Positions 36,302-45,212 are shown, counted from the first letter of the stretch. The stretch is 49,801 nt of DNA from CAYMYN01 sp964394665 (GCA_964394665.1 CAYMYN010000031.1:1-49801); one strand, 5' to 3'. The notes: generated by a model not told the origin, from the sequence alone. A program made the numbers and translations.

Positions 36302-38578
36302 TCAACCGAGCTCGGCGAGGGCCGCCAGGACGCGGTCCGGGGTCAGGGGCAGCTCGCGCACGCGCGCGCCGGTGGCGTTGTGCACCGCGTTGGCGATGGC
36401 CGAGGCGCCGGGGGTCACCACGGCCTCGCTCATCCCGATCACCTGCTGGCGGGTGTCGTCGTCGTCGAGGATCGCCACCATCTCCGGGATCTCGTCGCAT
36501 CCGGCGATCTTGTAGTCCTCCAGGTTGGCGTTGAGCGCCAGGCCCAGCCACGGATCGATGACGCGTTCCTCGAGCAACGCATAGGAGAGCGCCTGCACCA
36601 GCCCACCGTGGATCTGGCTCTTGAGCGCCAGGCGGTTGAGCGGCAGGCCGACGTCCTGCATGCAGACCATCTTCTCCACGCGCACGGCGCCCGTGAGCAG
36701 GTCGACGCGCACGCGCGCGGCCTGGGCGCCGTGCACCCCGCTGCCGGCCAGGCGCGATTGGAACTTGCCCTGGCCCGCGATCCCGCGCGCCGGCAGGCTC
36801 GCGCAGGCCTCGCGCCAGGAGAGCGAGCGACCGCCCGCGGCGCGGTCGAGCACGCGCCCGCCCTCGAAGCCGATGCGGCTCGCGTCGACCCCGAGCACGC
36901 CCGCGAGGTGGTCCGCGAAGCGCCGGCGGGCGTCCAGGGCCGCGTCCTGGACCGCCGGCGCGAGGGACGCGGCAGTGGTGCTCCCGCCCGAGGCGTTGGC
37001 CGAGCCCAGGCGACTGTCGCCGATGCGCGCGCGCACGCCCTCGAGCGGCAGGCCCAACACCTCGGCCGGGATCGCGGCCACGTAGGTCGCCGTGCCGGTG
37101 CCCAGGTCCTGGGAACCGACCGCGCTGGTCACGCTGCCATCGTTCTCGATGCGCACCTCGACCTCGCAGCTCGGCCGTCCGCCGCCGCCCCAGACCGAGA
37201 GCGCGAAGCCGATGCCGACCGCCTCCCAACCGTCGCCCCGACCGGGCGTGGTGCGGTGCGGGTGCTCGTACCAACCGATCTCCTGGGCGACGCGTCGGAG
37301 TTGGCGCGTGTAGACCTCCCGCGAGCGGGCCGGCAGGTTCGCCAGGCGCACGTCCAGCGGATCCTTGCCGAGCGCGTAGGCGAGCTCGTCCAGGATCGAC
37401 TCGGTCGCGAAGGAGGCCTGGGGGTGACCGGGGGCGCGCATGGCGCGGCTGCCGTCGGTGTGGGCGTGGAGCGCGACGTGTTCGCGATGCAACCCCTCGC
37501 GGCTCGCGAGCTCGTAGATGTAGGGGTGCCCGGCGTTGGAGCCGTCGCGCACGCCGCCGTGGAGCTCGACCTCGCTCAGCATCGCCACCAGACGACCGTC
37601 CGCGTCGAGCCCCGCGCGCAGGCGCTGGCGCGCCCCGCTGCGGTTGCCGCCCAGGTGGAACTCGGCCGGACGGTCGAGCAACAGGTGCACGGGCCGGCCG
37701 GTCTGCTTGGCCAGTCGGCAGGCCACCATCCCCGGCAGGTCCAGGCCGAACTTCGAGCCGAAGCCGCCGCCCATGTGGGGCACGAGGCAACGCACCTTGT
37801 CGCGGCTCAGGCCCAGCTCCTGGGCCGCTTCGCCGGGCACGGTGAACGTGCCCTGGGTCGAGGCGTACACCGTGGCTTCGTCCCCGCCGCGGTAATCGAC
37901 CACGACGCCGTGGGTCTCGAGGCACACGTGGTGCTGCACGGGCACGCTGTAGGTGCCCTCGACGGTCACGGCCGCGGACGCCAGGCGCTCCTCGGCCCGC
38001 GCCCGGTCGCCGCGCGTGTCGAGCGAGCGTCGGTTGCCCTGCTCGTGCACCGCCGGCGCGTCCGCGGCCAGGGCCTGCTCGCGCGAGATCACGAAGGGCT
38101 CGACCTCGAGCTGCAGTCGGATCGCCCGCACCCCGTCCGCGGCCAACTGCGGCGTGCGCGCCGCGACGGCCGCGATCGGTTGGCCGAGCCACGAGACCTG
38201 GTCGGCCCGCAGCACGAGCGCCGCCTCGACGCCCTCGAGCGCGAGCGCCGGGGCCACGTCGATCTTCACCTTGGCGCGCGGCAGGTGGCTGTAGAGGATG
38301 CGCCCGTAGAGCATGCCGGGCAGGCGCACGTCGTGCGGATAGCGCGCCTCGCCGGCGACCTTGGCCGGACCGTCGACGCGCCGCAGGTCGGTGTTGAGCA
38401 GCCGCATCCGGCCGCGCTCCGGCCAGGCCACGGTCTCGTTGTCGTCGACCCAGATCTCGACCTCGACCTCGTGGCCGTCGACGACCTGGGTGGTCTTGAT
38501 CTTGCGCTGACCGGGGCGTCGCTCACCGTCCTGCGGGGCGGCGAGCGGAGCGCCGGCGAGGGGATCGCGCCCGTTCAT
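36302..38578 (-). CDS. Molybdopterin-binding catalytic subunit of aldehyde oxidoreductase (PaoC-like)
   Basis: A 758-residue large subunit of the xanthine dehydrogenase family. It has the aldehyde oxidase/xanthine dehydrogenase a/b hammerhead domain (residues about 50-190; ARYPHDVRLPGMLYGRIL) and the molybdopterin domain with GGGFGSKFG, GSQDLGTGTATY and, near the C-terminus, the catalytic Glu (E718) in GMSEAVV followed by AIANAVHNATG. It oxidises aldehydes or N-heterocycles by hydroxylation; the exact substrate cannot be read from the sequence. Its ATG overlaps the 2Fe-2S gene stop (ATGA). The order 2Fe-2S, Mo, FAD differs from E. coli paoABC (2Fe-2S, FAD, Mo). No XdhC-type chaperone gene is in the window. 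Confidence 0.92.
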   Translation of the reverse strand: MNGRDPLAGAPLAAPQDGERRPGQRKIKTTQVVDGHEVEVEIWVDDNETVAWPERGRMRLLNTDLRRVDGPAKVAGEARYPHDVRLPGMLYGRILYSHLPRAKVKIDVAPALALEGVEAALVLRADQVSWLGQPIAAVAARTPQLAADGVRAIRLQLEVEPFVISREQALAADAPAVHEQGNRRSLDTRGDRARAEERLASAAVTVEGTYSVPVQHHVCLETHGVVVDYRGGDEATVYASTQGTFTVPGEAAQELGLSRDKVRCLVPHMGGGFGSKFGLDLPGMVACRLAKQTGRPVHLLLDRPAEFHLGGNRSGARQRLRAGLDADGRLVAMLSEVELHGGVRDGSNAGHPYIYELASREGLHREHVALHAHTDGSRAMRAPGHPQASFATESILDELAYALGKDPLDVRLANLPARSREVYTRQLRRVAQEIGWYEHPHRTTPGRGDGWEAVGIGFALSVWGGGGRPSCEVEVRIENDGSVTSAVGSQDLGTGTATYVAAIPAEVLGLPLEGVRARIGDSRLGSANASGGSTTAASLAPAVQDAALDARRRFADHLAGVLGVDASRIGFEGGRVLDRAAGGRSLSWREACASLPARGIAGQGKFQSRLAGSGVHGAQAARVRVDLLTGAVRVEKMVCMQDVGLPLNRLALKSQIHGGLVQALSYALLEERVIDPWLGLALNANLEDYKIAGCDEIPEMVAILDDDDTRQQVIGMSEAVVTPGASAIANAVHNATGARVRELPLTPDRVLAALAELG

Positions 38579-39228
38579 CGGCCGTTGCCTCCCATCCGAC
38601 CGCCGGCGGCCAGCGCGGCCTCGAACACCAGGGGCTGCGTGCCGCAGCGGCACAGGTTCCCCGAGCAGGCCTCGCGCACCTCGGCGAGCCCCGCGTCCGG
38701 CCGGCGCCGCAACAGCGCGGTCAGGGACATCGCGAAGCCCGGGGTGCAGAAGCCGCACATCAGGCCGTCGGCCTCGCACAGGGCTTCTTGGACCGGCGAG
38801 AGCCGTCCCTCCTGGGCCAGGCCCTCGACGGTCTCGATCGCGCGGCCCTCGACCTCGGCGGCCAGCGTCAGGCAGGCGTAGACCGGCTCGCCCCCGACCA
38901 GCACCGTGCAGGCGCCGCAGTTGCCGCGCTCGCAGACCGACTTGGTGCCGGTCAGCGGCTCGGGGAGGTGCACGCGCAAGGCGTCGAGCAACGTCGCGCG
39001 CGGCTCGAGCTCGACCTCGTGCTGCGCGCCGTTGATCTCGAGGCGCCGCTTGCCGACGCCCGACAGGCGCGGGGGTCCTTCCTGGCGCGCGCTGGACGCG
39101 GCCCCCAGGGGCGCGGCCCCCAGGAGCCCGCCGGCGGCCACGCCGCCGGCGATGCCGCCCGCGCCGGTCAGGAAGGTGCGCCGCGAGAGTTTGGAGGACT
39201 CGGGTCCCCGGGGATCGGTCTCGTGCAT
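38575..39228 (-). CDS. Tat-exported 2Fe-2S subunit of aldehyde oxidoreductase (PaoA-like)
   Basis: A 217-residue small subunit. The N-terminus carries a twin-arginine signal (SRRTFLTG, Arg16-Arg17) and a Gly/Ala-rich core, so the assembled enzyme is periplasmic, as for E. coli PaoABC. The two 2Fe-2S sites are complete: C99, C104, C107, C119 (CERGNCGAC with a distal Cys) and C158, C161, C193, C195 (CGFC and CRC). It is the first gene of a five-gene operon. An AGGAG ribosome site lies 7 nt before the ATG and an extended -10 box 50 nt upstream, so this is a leadered transcript. The start is fixed by the ribosome site and the Tat motif. Confidence 0.94.
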   Translation of the reverse strand: MHETDPRGPESSKLSRRTFLTGAGGIAGGVAAGGLLGAAPLGAASSARQEGPPRLSGVGKRRLEINGAQHEVELEPRATLLDALRVHLPEPLTGTKSVCERGNCGACTVLVGGEPVYACLTLAAEVEGRAIETVEGLAQEGRLSPVQEALCEADGLMCGFCTPGFAMSLTALLRRRPDAGLAEVREACSGNLCRCGTQPLVFEAALAAGGRMGGNGR

Positions 39229-39275
39229 GCCGCTGCTCCTGGGAGAAGTCGCGCGCCGTGGGCCGGCGACGCGCA

Positions 39276-39288
39276 GCGAGCCTAGCAG
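39276..39288 (-). promoter_or_regulatory. Extended -10 promoter of the oxidoreductase operon
   Basis: On the minus strand CTGCTAGGCTCGC contains TGC-TAGGCT, an extended -10 form. The same 13 bases with one change occur at 47778-47790. The leader to the ATG at 39228 is about 45 nt and carries the AGGAG site. Confidence 0.45.
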
Positions 39289-39341
39289 TCCCCAGGAAGC
39301 CCCGCCAGGAGTCGAGGTGGCAGGCACGGTACGACGCTCGT

Positions 39342-39347
39342 TAGGAT
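39342..39347 (+). promoter_or_regulatory. Possible -10 box for the ABC importer operon
   Basis: TAGGAT on the plus strand, 90 nt before the ATG at 39438. The leader contains a 7-bp GC hairpin (CCCCGCG at 39351-39357 with CGCGGGG at 39366-39372) immediately after the box. Confidence 0.35.
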
Positions 39348-39437
39348 CTTCCCCGCGCGTTCCCCCGCGGGGCTTGGTCGGGCCTTCGCCCGCACCCGCG
39401 GGAGCGTGAGCACCCCCGATCCCAGAGGAGGATCCCC

Positions 39438-40328
39438 ATGCGTTCCTTGTCCGTCCTGGCCCTTTGTGCGCCCCTGGCGCTGGCGCTGTCCGCTTGTTCG
39501 AAGGAAGGGAGCGTGGGCGCCGCGGCTCCGGTCCTTCGCCTCACCGGCATCCCCAACGAGAACACGACCGAGTTGGCGGAGCGCATGCGGCCCCTCGAGG
39601 CGCACCTCTCCCAGGTGCTCGGCGTGCAGGTGCGCTACGTCCCGATGAGCGACTACTCGGCCTCCGTCGAGGCGTTCAAGAACGGCGACGTGCACCTGGC
39701 CTGGTTCGGTGGCCTGACCGGCGTGCAGGCGCGCCGCGCGGTGCCCGGCGCGCAGGTGCTCGCGATGGGCAAGGTCGACGGCGACTACAAGTCCTACTTC
39801 GTCGCCAACCCCTCGACCGGCATCGAGCGATCGGAGAGCTTCCCCCAGGAGCTCGCGCGGGTGAAGTTCACCTTCGGCTCGGCCTCCTCGACCTCGGGGC
39901 GCATGATGCCCCAGTACTTCATCCAGCGCGAGACCGGCAAGACGCCGGCCGAGTTCTTCGGCTCCGAGATGAACTTCTCGGGTTCGCACGACAAGACCGC
40001 CAAGCTGGTCGAGGCGGGCACCTTCGGCGCCGGCGCGCTCGACTACAAGACCTACGGTCGCATGGTGCGCGAGGGCCAGCTCGACCCCGAGCGTTGCCGC
40101 ATCGTCTGGGAGACGCCGGGCTACGTCGACTACAACTTCACCGTGCGCCCCGACGTGGACGCGCACTTCGGAGCGGGCTTCACCGAACGCCTGCAGCGGG
40201 CCCTGATCGCGCTCGACGATCCCAAGCTGCTCGACGCCGTGAACCGGCCCGAGGGCCTGATCGCCGCTTCCAACGCGCAGTTCGAGTTGCTCGAGCGCCT
40301 GGCCCTCGAGCTGGAGCTCGTGCGCTGA
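39438..40328 (+). CDS. ABC transporter substrate-binding lipoprotein, phosphonate/putative selenate type
   Basis: A 296-residue lipoprotein (lipobox LSAC, Cys20). The mature protein is of the PhnD-like family: TGIPNENTTELAERM, YVPMSDYSASVEAFKNGDVHLAWFGGLT, FGSASSTSGRMMPQYFI and FSGSHDKTAKLVEAG. These fit best the branch annotated as putative selenate ABC transporter binding protein (as I recall the family) rather than true phosphonate binders; the ligand is not proven. A strong AGGAGGA ribosome site 7 nt before the ATG fixes the start. It heads a four-gene importer operon and is divergent from the molybdoenzyme operon, 209 nt away. Confidence 0.85.
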   Translation: MRSLSVLALCAPLALALSACSKEGSVGAAAPVLRLTGIPNENTTELAERMRPLEAHLSQVLGVQVRYVPMSDYSASVEAFKNGDVHLAWFGGLTGVQARRAVPGAQVLAMGKVDGDYKSYFVANPSTGIERSESFPQELARVKFTFGSASSTSGRMMPQYFIQRETGKTPAEFFGSEMNFSGSHDKTAKLVEAGTFGAGALDYKTYGRMVREGQLDPERCRIVWETPGYVDYNFTVRPDVDAHFGAGFTERLQRALIALDDPKLLDAVNRPEGLIAASNAQFELLERLALELELVR

Positions 40329-40357
40329 GCGCGCGCCGACCGCGGGCGTTCGTCCAG

Positions 40358-41209
40358 ATGGTCCGATCGCACGATGTCGGACGCCCGTGGGCAGCGGCCA
40401 ACGGCGCCCCGCGGGCCGCCGACCAGCTCGGGCGCGCTTCGTTCACGCTCGAGGGCGTCGCGGTCCACTACCCGGGGGGCACCGCCCTCGAGGGAATCGA
40501 CCTCGACGTCGGCGCGGGCGAGGTCGTCGCCCTGGTGGGCCCCAGCGGGGCCGGCAAGACCACGCTCCTGCGCCTGCTCTCCGGGCAGATCGCGCCCAGC
40601 GCGGGGCGGGTGCGGGTCGACGGGCACGTGCTCGCCGACCTCTCCCCGTCCGCGCTGCGGCGCGTGCGCGCCCGCATCGGCCACGTGCCCCAGGACTTCG
40701 GTCTGGTGCCGAATCTGCGCGTCTCGCAGAACGTGCTGGCCGGGGCGCTCGGTCGCCGCGGCCTCCTGGGTTCCCTGCGCACCTTGCTCCTGCCGCGGCG
40801 GGCCGAGCTCGAGCGCGTGCACGGCCTGCTGGGCACGCTCGGCATCCCCGAGAAGCTCTTCGCGCGCGTCGACTCGCTGTCCGGCGGTCAACAGCAGCGC
40901 ACGGCCGTCGCACGCGCGCTCTACCAGGACCCGGCGGCCCTGCTCGCCGACGAGCCGCTGTCCTCCCTCGACCCGGCGCGTTCACGCGAGACCCTGGCCC
41001 TGCTCGTGGGCCTGGCGCGCGAGCGCGGACTGACCCTAGTGCTGTCCCTGCACGACATCGATCTGGCGCGGGAGTGGGTCCCGCGCCTGGTCGGCCTACG
41101 CCGCGGCCGCGTCGTGTTCGACCTGCCCGCCGCGGAGATCGACGCCGACCGGATCGGCGCGCTGTACGAGCTCGAAGGGGCCAGGGAGCGGGATGTCGGG
41201 CCGTCCTGA
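40358..41209 (+). CDS. ABC transporter ATP-binding protein (PhnC-like)
   Basis: A 283-residue ATPase. Walker A GPSGAGKTT, Q-loop VPQDFGL, signature LSGGQQQR, Walker B ALLADEP and the switch His in LSLHDID are all present. It resembles PhnC-type subunits, with VRARIGHVPQDFGLVPNLRVSQNVLAG after the Walker A region. It follows the binding-protein gene by 29 nt and overlaps the first permease by 17 nt, so it belongs to the same importer. The start was set at the ATG 40358, about 27 residues before the first beta strand; a later start is possible. Confidence 0.92.
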   Translation: MVRSHDVGRPWAAANGAPRAADQLGRASFTLEGVAVHYPGGTALEGIDLDVGAGEVVALVGPSGAGKTTLLRLLSGQIAPSAGRVRVDGHVLADLSPSALRRVRARIGHVPQDFGLVPNLRVSQNVLAGALGRRGLLGSLRTLLLPRRAELERVHGLLGTLGIPEKLFARVDSLSGGQQQRTAVARALYQDPAALLADEPLSSLDPARSRETLALLVGLARERGLTLVLSLHDIDLAREWVPRLVGLRRGRVVFDLPAAEIDADRIGALYELEGARERDVGPS

Positions 41210-42107
41210 CCGCCTTCCGCGGCGGCCCTGGCCCTTGGGGAGCCGGGGGCGCCTGGTGTGGGTGCTGCTGCTGTGTGGCCTCCTCGCCGCGGTCTACCTG
41301 CAGCGCTCCCCCTCCGGCCTGTTGCCCGAGGGCGCGCGCCTGGGCTTCGTCGCCGAGTTCCTCGCGGCCGCGTTGCGTCCCGCCCTCGACTACCAGGGCG
41401 CGCCTCCACCGGCGGGCACGCCGCCGCTGCTGGTGAAAGCCCTGGGTGGGGCCTGGCGCACGGTGGTCTTCGCCGCCGCCGCCATGGGCCTCGCCCTGCT
41501 CGTCGCCCTGCCCCTCGGAGTCCTGGGGTCCGCGTCCTGGTGGGCCGCCGACCCGCTCGCCCGCGGCCCCGCCCGCACCGGGCGCGTGCGGCTGCGCCGC
41601 GTCCTGCGCCGGGCCCTCGGCGGACCGTGCTTCGCCGCGCTGCGGGTGCTGATCGCGCTCCTGAGGTCGGTGCACGAGTTGCTCTGGGCGGTGCTCCTGC
41701 TGGCGGCTTTCGGCCTCAACACGACCAGCGCCGTGATCGCCATCGCCATCCCCTACGCCGGCACGCTGGCCAAGATCTTCTCGGAGATGTTGGACGAGGC
41801 GCCGCGCTCCTCGGCCGATGCGCTGCGCGCCCTGGGCGCCTCGCCGGCCCAGGTGTTCTTGGTCGGCGTGCTGCCGCGCGCCGCGGCCGACATGAGCGCC
41901 TACGCGTTCTACCGCTTCGAGTGCGCCGTGCGTTCGTCCGCGGTGCTGGGATTCTTCGGCTTCCCGACCCTCGGGTACTACCTCGTGCTGTCCTTCGAGA
42001 ACCTGCACTACCGCGAGGTCTGGACCTACCTCTACACCCTGCTGGCGTTGATCGTGGTGCTCGAGGTGTGGAGCAGCCACCTGCGGCGCAGGTTGGTGGT
42101 CCGATGA
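41193..42107 (+). CDS. ABC transporter permease 1 (PhnE-like)
   Basis: A 304-residue permease with about six hydrophobic segments. The binding-protein-dependent transport loop is seen as EMLDEAPRSSADALRALGASPAQVFLVGVLPRA. PhnE-like features are HELLWAVLLLAAFGLN and the late FYRFECAVRSSAVLGFFG. Its 5' end overlaps the ATPase gene, and its stop overlaps the second permease start (ATGA). Two permease genes suggest a heterodimeric channel. Confidence 0.9.
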   Translation: MSGRPDRLPRRPWPLGSRGRLVWVLLLCGLLAAVYLQRSPSGLLPEGARLGFVAEFLAAALRPALDYQGAPPPAGTPPLLVKALGGAWRTVVFAAAAMGLALLVALPLGVLGSASWWAADPLARGPARTGRVRLRRVLRRALGGPCFAALRVLIALLRSVHELLWAVLLLAAFGLNTTSAVIAIAIPYAGTLAKIFSEMLDEAPRSSADALRALGASPAQVFLVGVLPRAAADMSAYAFYRFECAVRSSAVLGFFGFPTLGYYLVLSFENLHYREVWTYLYTLLALIVVLEVWSSHLRRRLVVR

Positions 42108-43054
42108 GCGCCGTGCCCGGCTCTCCCGCCGCCAGCGCCGCGCTGGACGAGCTGCTGCGCGCCCGGCCGCGCGATCGTTTCCTGCGCATCAGCCTGGTGC
42201 TCCTGGGGTTGCTCGCGGTGGGCGCGTGGGTGAGCGGCGAGATCGCGGTGGCCGACCTCTTCAGCGCCCGGCGCCTCGAGAACCTGCGGCGCTTCCTCAC
42301 GGTCGACCTCGTGCCCCATCCCCTGCGCGACACCGACGCGGGGGCGGCGGAGCTCCTGGGCTGGGTCCGCGAGCGGCTCTCCGCGCGCGGGTACGCGGCC
42401 GCCGCGGCGACGCTCGCGATCTCGGTGCTCTCGATCGTCCTGGCCCAGGTCCTGGCCTTCGGTCTGGCCCCGCTCGCGGCGCGCACCCTGGCCCGCGCCC
42501 AACCGCTGGGGCTCGGAGCGCGGACGCCGCGGGCGATCGAGGAGCTGCCTTGGCGCGTGCTCCGCGCCCTCGCGCGCGCGACCTGCATCGCCCTGCGCGC
42601 GATCCCCGAGTACGTGCTCGCCTTCCTGCTGCTCTCGATGCTCGGGCCGGGCGTGGCGCTGCCGCTGGTGCTGGCCCTGGCCCTGCACAACGCCGGCATC
42701 CTGGGCCGTCTGGACGCCGAGACGATCGAGAACCTCGACCCCGCGCCCCTGCGCGCCTGGACCCTGCTCGGCGCGCGCCGCAGCGCGCTGTTGCTCGGGG
42801 CCGTCTTCCCCGCGGCGCTCGGGCGCGCGTTGCTCTACTTCTTCTATCGCTTCGAGACCTGCGTGCGGGAGGCGACCGTGCTCGGCATGCTCGGGGTCGT
42901 CTCGCTCGGGTACTGGATCCAGGACGCGCGGGCCAAGGGCTTCTACGACGAGATGGCGCTGTACGTCTTGGTCGGGGCGGCGATCGTCCTGCTCGCCGAC
43001 CTCGCCAGCGGCCTGGCGCGCCGGACCCTGCGGCGCGCCGATCGCGGCCGGTGA
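42104..43054 (+). CDS. ABC transporter permease 2 (PhnE-like)
   Basis: A 316-residue permease, homologous by eye to the preceding one (FYRFETCVREATVLGMLG matches FYRFECAVRSSAVLGFFG; AIPEYVLAFLLLSMLG matches the HELLWAVLLLAAFG region). The coupling loop is present as ETIENLDPAPLRAWTLLGARRSALLLGAVFPAALG. The ATGA overlap with permease 1 indicates coupled translation. The operon ends here. Confidence 0.9.
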   Translation: MSAVPGSPAASAALDELLRARPRDRFLRISLVLLGLLAVGAWVSGEIAVADLFSARRLENLRRFLTVDLVPHPLRDTDAGAAELLGWVRERLSARGYAAAAATLAISVLSIVLAQVLAFGLAPLAARTLARAQPLGLGARTPRAIEELPWRVLRALARATCIALRAIPEYVLAFLLLSMLGPGVALPLVLALALHNAGILGRLDAETIENLDPAPLRAWTLLGARRSALLLGAVFPAALGRALLYFFYRFETCVREATVLGMLGVVSLGYWIQDARAKGFYDEMALYVLVGAAIVLLADLASGLARRTLRRADRGR

Positions 43055-43212
43055 CGCTCCGGGTGGTCAGCGCCGTCCTCGCCCGGACCCAGGGGCGGAG
43101 GGCGGGCGGGACGGCGCGCCGCCGTGCGCGCTCCCGGGGCTGGCACGCTTCCTGAAGGAGAGCGTGCACGCCGGCCGCGAGGTCGGCGCTCGCAATCCCA
43201 AGGAGATCGTCC

Positions 43213-43662
43213 ATGCAACACGCCCTCGCCCGCTTCCTCCCCCTGCTCCTCGGCGCCCTGTCCTTCGGCTCCGCCCCCGCGCTGGCGGCCCCCGTCGGCG
43301 ACGTCGAGATCCGCCTCGGCAAGGGCCGCGTCCAGATCGGCGCGGCCCTCGGCGTCTCGGCGGGCTTCGGCCGGCGCTCCCAGGACTGCGCCCCGCCCGT
43401 GTACCGACCGATCTGCCCGCCCCCGCGGCGCATCTGGATCCCGGCCTACACCGAGGTGGTCCACGAACGGGTGTACGTCCCGGGCGCCGAGCGCCGCGTC
43501 TGGTCCCCCGCCCGGTACGAGACGCGCATCGATCGCTGCGGCCGGCGCTACACCGTGCAGGTCTCCCCGGGCCACTGGAAGGTGATCTGCGAACCGGGGC
43601 GCTGGGAGACGGTCGCCCGCAGCATCCACCACCCCGGCCGCTGGGGCACGCGCCACGGCTGA
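43213..43662 (+). CDS. Small secreted protein, Trp/Arg-rich
   Basis: A 149-residue protein with a signal peptide (residues 1-25, cut after ALA). The mature region has repeated aromatic-basic phrases (RRIWIPAYTE, RRVWSPARYET, GHWKVICEPGRWET, HHPGRWG) that look like degenerate repeats of about 20 residues. Three cysteines (in DCAPP, ICPPP and VICEP) plus one in IDRCGRR could pair. I recognise no family. AAGGAG lies 9 nt before the ATG, so the start is firm. It ends before a strong terminator. Confidence 0.75.
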   Translation: MQHALARFLPLLLGALSFGSAPALAAPVGDVEIRLGKGRVQIGAALGVSAGFGRRSQDCAPPVYRPICPPPRRIWIPAYTEVVHERVYVPGAERRVWSPARYETRIDRCGRRYTVQVSPGHWKVICEPGRWETVARSIHHPGRWGTRHG

Positions 43663-43680
43663 GGGTCGCCCCGCGCAACC

Positions 43681-43755
43681 GGATCGGCGGGATGGATGGG
43701 TACCGATCCGGCACGAGCTCCCGCGATCGAAGTCGATCGCGGGAGCGTTTCGTTT
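43681..43755 (+). terminator. Tandem hairpins with U-rich tail
   Basis: A 7-bp hairpin (43681-43709) is followed by a 14-bp perfect stem (GCTCCCGCGATCGA at 43717-43730 with its complement at 43733-43746, 2-nt loop) and then GTTTCGTTT. This is the best intrinsic terminator in the window. It lies 19-93 nt after the small secreted gene. It could also stop the converging ligase transcript. Confidence 0.85.
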
Positions 43756-43786
43756 CCGTACGCGCCTGGGCCTCGCGGGCCCGGAC

Positions 43787-45187
43787 TCAACAGCAACCCA
43801 CGGCCGCGGCGTCCCCGTCCGGGACCGCCTCGCCCGCCCAGCGCAGGCCGCAGGCGGCCGACGTGCCGCACTCCTCGAAGAGCTCGTCCCCGGGCGCCAG
43901 GCCGAGGGCGGTGAAGCGCTCGAGGAAGGCCCGGGTGCGCGCGATGTCCCGCGGGCGCAGGAACCCCGCCGGCAGACGAACCGCGCCCGCCAACGCGAGC
44001 TTCCAGAGCTCCCGCGCGAATCCAGCGAGCTCCGCGTCCCGCAGGCCGACGCGCGCGGAACGGCGCCACAGGTCCACGAGCCGCGGCCGCGCGGGCGCGA
44101 GCAACTCGTGCGCGGCCGCCAGAGCGCGGTCGTCGTAGGCGAGGCCGCACCACAGCACCACGGGAACGGCGCGCCAACGCGCCGGCAGGGCGTCCACGCT
44201 GCGCAGCTCGAAGAAGTTGCGCAGACGCACTTCGGGGAAGAGGGTCGTCAGGTGGTAGCCGAGGTCGAAAGCCGTCGGAAAGCCGATGCCGGGCCGGCCG
44301 TGTTCGATCCAGTCGCGGAAGCGCAGGCCCGGCTCGCCCACCCGGGCCTCGGCGATGCGCGAGTCCTCCTGGAGCCGGAACAACAACACGTCGGCGTCGA
44401 GGGCGAAGTCCGCGTACTGCTCGCCCGGAGAGCGGCCGTCGTCCTCGACGAAGCCCCGCGGGAAGCCGGTGCGGGTCGGATCGAGCTCCTGCCAGGACCG
44501 GGCGCGCAGCGAGGCATGACCCTCCAGCCGACTGGTGGCGAAGGTCGCCGTGGCGATCGGAGAGGCGAGTTGGAGCACGGTGTGGCGCAGCGCAGCCCGC
44601 GCATCGTCCCCCAGGTCGAGGTTGACCTGCAGGCCCGTGGTGTTGCGCATCATCACCCGGCCCCAGGGACCGCGGCGATCGAAGTAGCTCGCCATGCAGT
44701 GATAGCGGGGCGCGTCGAGTTGCTGCGCGATGTCCTCCGCCCGGTGCCAGGGATCGACCCCCACGGAAGCCAGGGTGACGCCCGCCGGGTGGAGCACGGA
44801 CTCGAGCAGCCGCACCGTCGACTCGACGTCCTCGAGGGCCGCCGCCGCGGTGTCGTGCGGCCGGGTCGAGTGCTCGATCTGCGCGCCGGGCTCGAAGGTC
44901 AGGTGGCCTCCGCCGGGCAGGGCGTAGCGCGGCGGCGTCCCCGGCTCGCGCACGAGCCCCGCGCCCCCCTCGAGCAGCCCCACCAACTCGAGCACCCCAC
45001 CCGGACCGTGGAGGGGCACCCGCTCGGGCGGCGCGCCCGGCGGGCCGGCGCGGAACGCGAAGAGCTCCGGCTCGAGGCCCACCCGGCCGGCGGCCGGGCT
45101 GGTCGTGGTGCGGGAGAAGGCTTGCTCGGCTGCGAGCCGGCGGGCCGCGTCGAGGGTCAGGCGTCGGTCGGGATCCTGGGTGGGCAT
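43787..45187 (-). CDS. gshA: Glutamate-cysteine ligase, GCS2/plant-type
   Basis: A 466-residue ATP-dependent enzyme that joins glutamate and cysteine, the first step to glutathione (or to ergothioneine when the EgtA form). Family marks are VGLEPELFAF, HLTFEPGAQIEHSTRP, RYHCMASYF, RVMMRNTTGLQVNLD and FELRSVDALP. No glutathione synthetase lies in the window, so the end product is open. The ATG at 45187 is preceded by GAGGG about 10 nt upstream; a GTG at 45214 is the alternative longer start and overlaps a TATCGT box. The C-terminus ends with Cys-Cys. Family call firm; specificity (GshA or EgtA) unresolved. Confidence 0.85.
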   Translation of the reverse strand: MPTQDPDRRLTLDAARRLAAEQAFSRTTTSPAAGRVGLEPELFAFRAGPPGAPPERVPLHGPGGVLELVGLLEGGAGLVREPGTPPRYALPGGGHLTFEPGAQIEHSTRPHDTAAAALEDVESTVRLLESVLHPAGVTLASVGVDPWHRAEDIAQQLDAPRYHCMASYFDRRGPWGRVMMRNTTGLQVNLDLGDDARAALRHTVLQLASPIATATFATSRLEGHASLRARSWQELDPTRTGFPRGFVEDDGRSPGEQYADFALDADVLLFRLQEDSRIAEARVGEPGLRFRDWIEHGRPGIGFPTAFDLGYHLTTLFPEVRLRNFFELRSVDALPARWRAVPVVLWCGLAYDDRALAAAHELLAPARPRLVDLWRRSARVGLRDAELAGFARELWKLALAGAVRLPAGFLRPRDIARTRAFLERFTALGLAPGDELFEECGTSAACGLRWAGEAVPDGDAAAVGCC

Positions 45188-45212
45188 GGGAAGACCCTCG
45201 GGGGGCGTAGGC

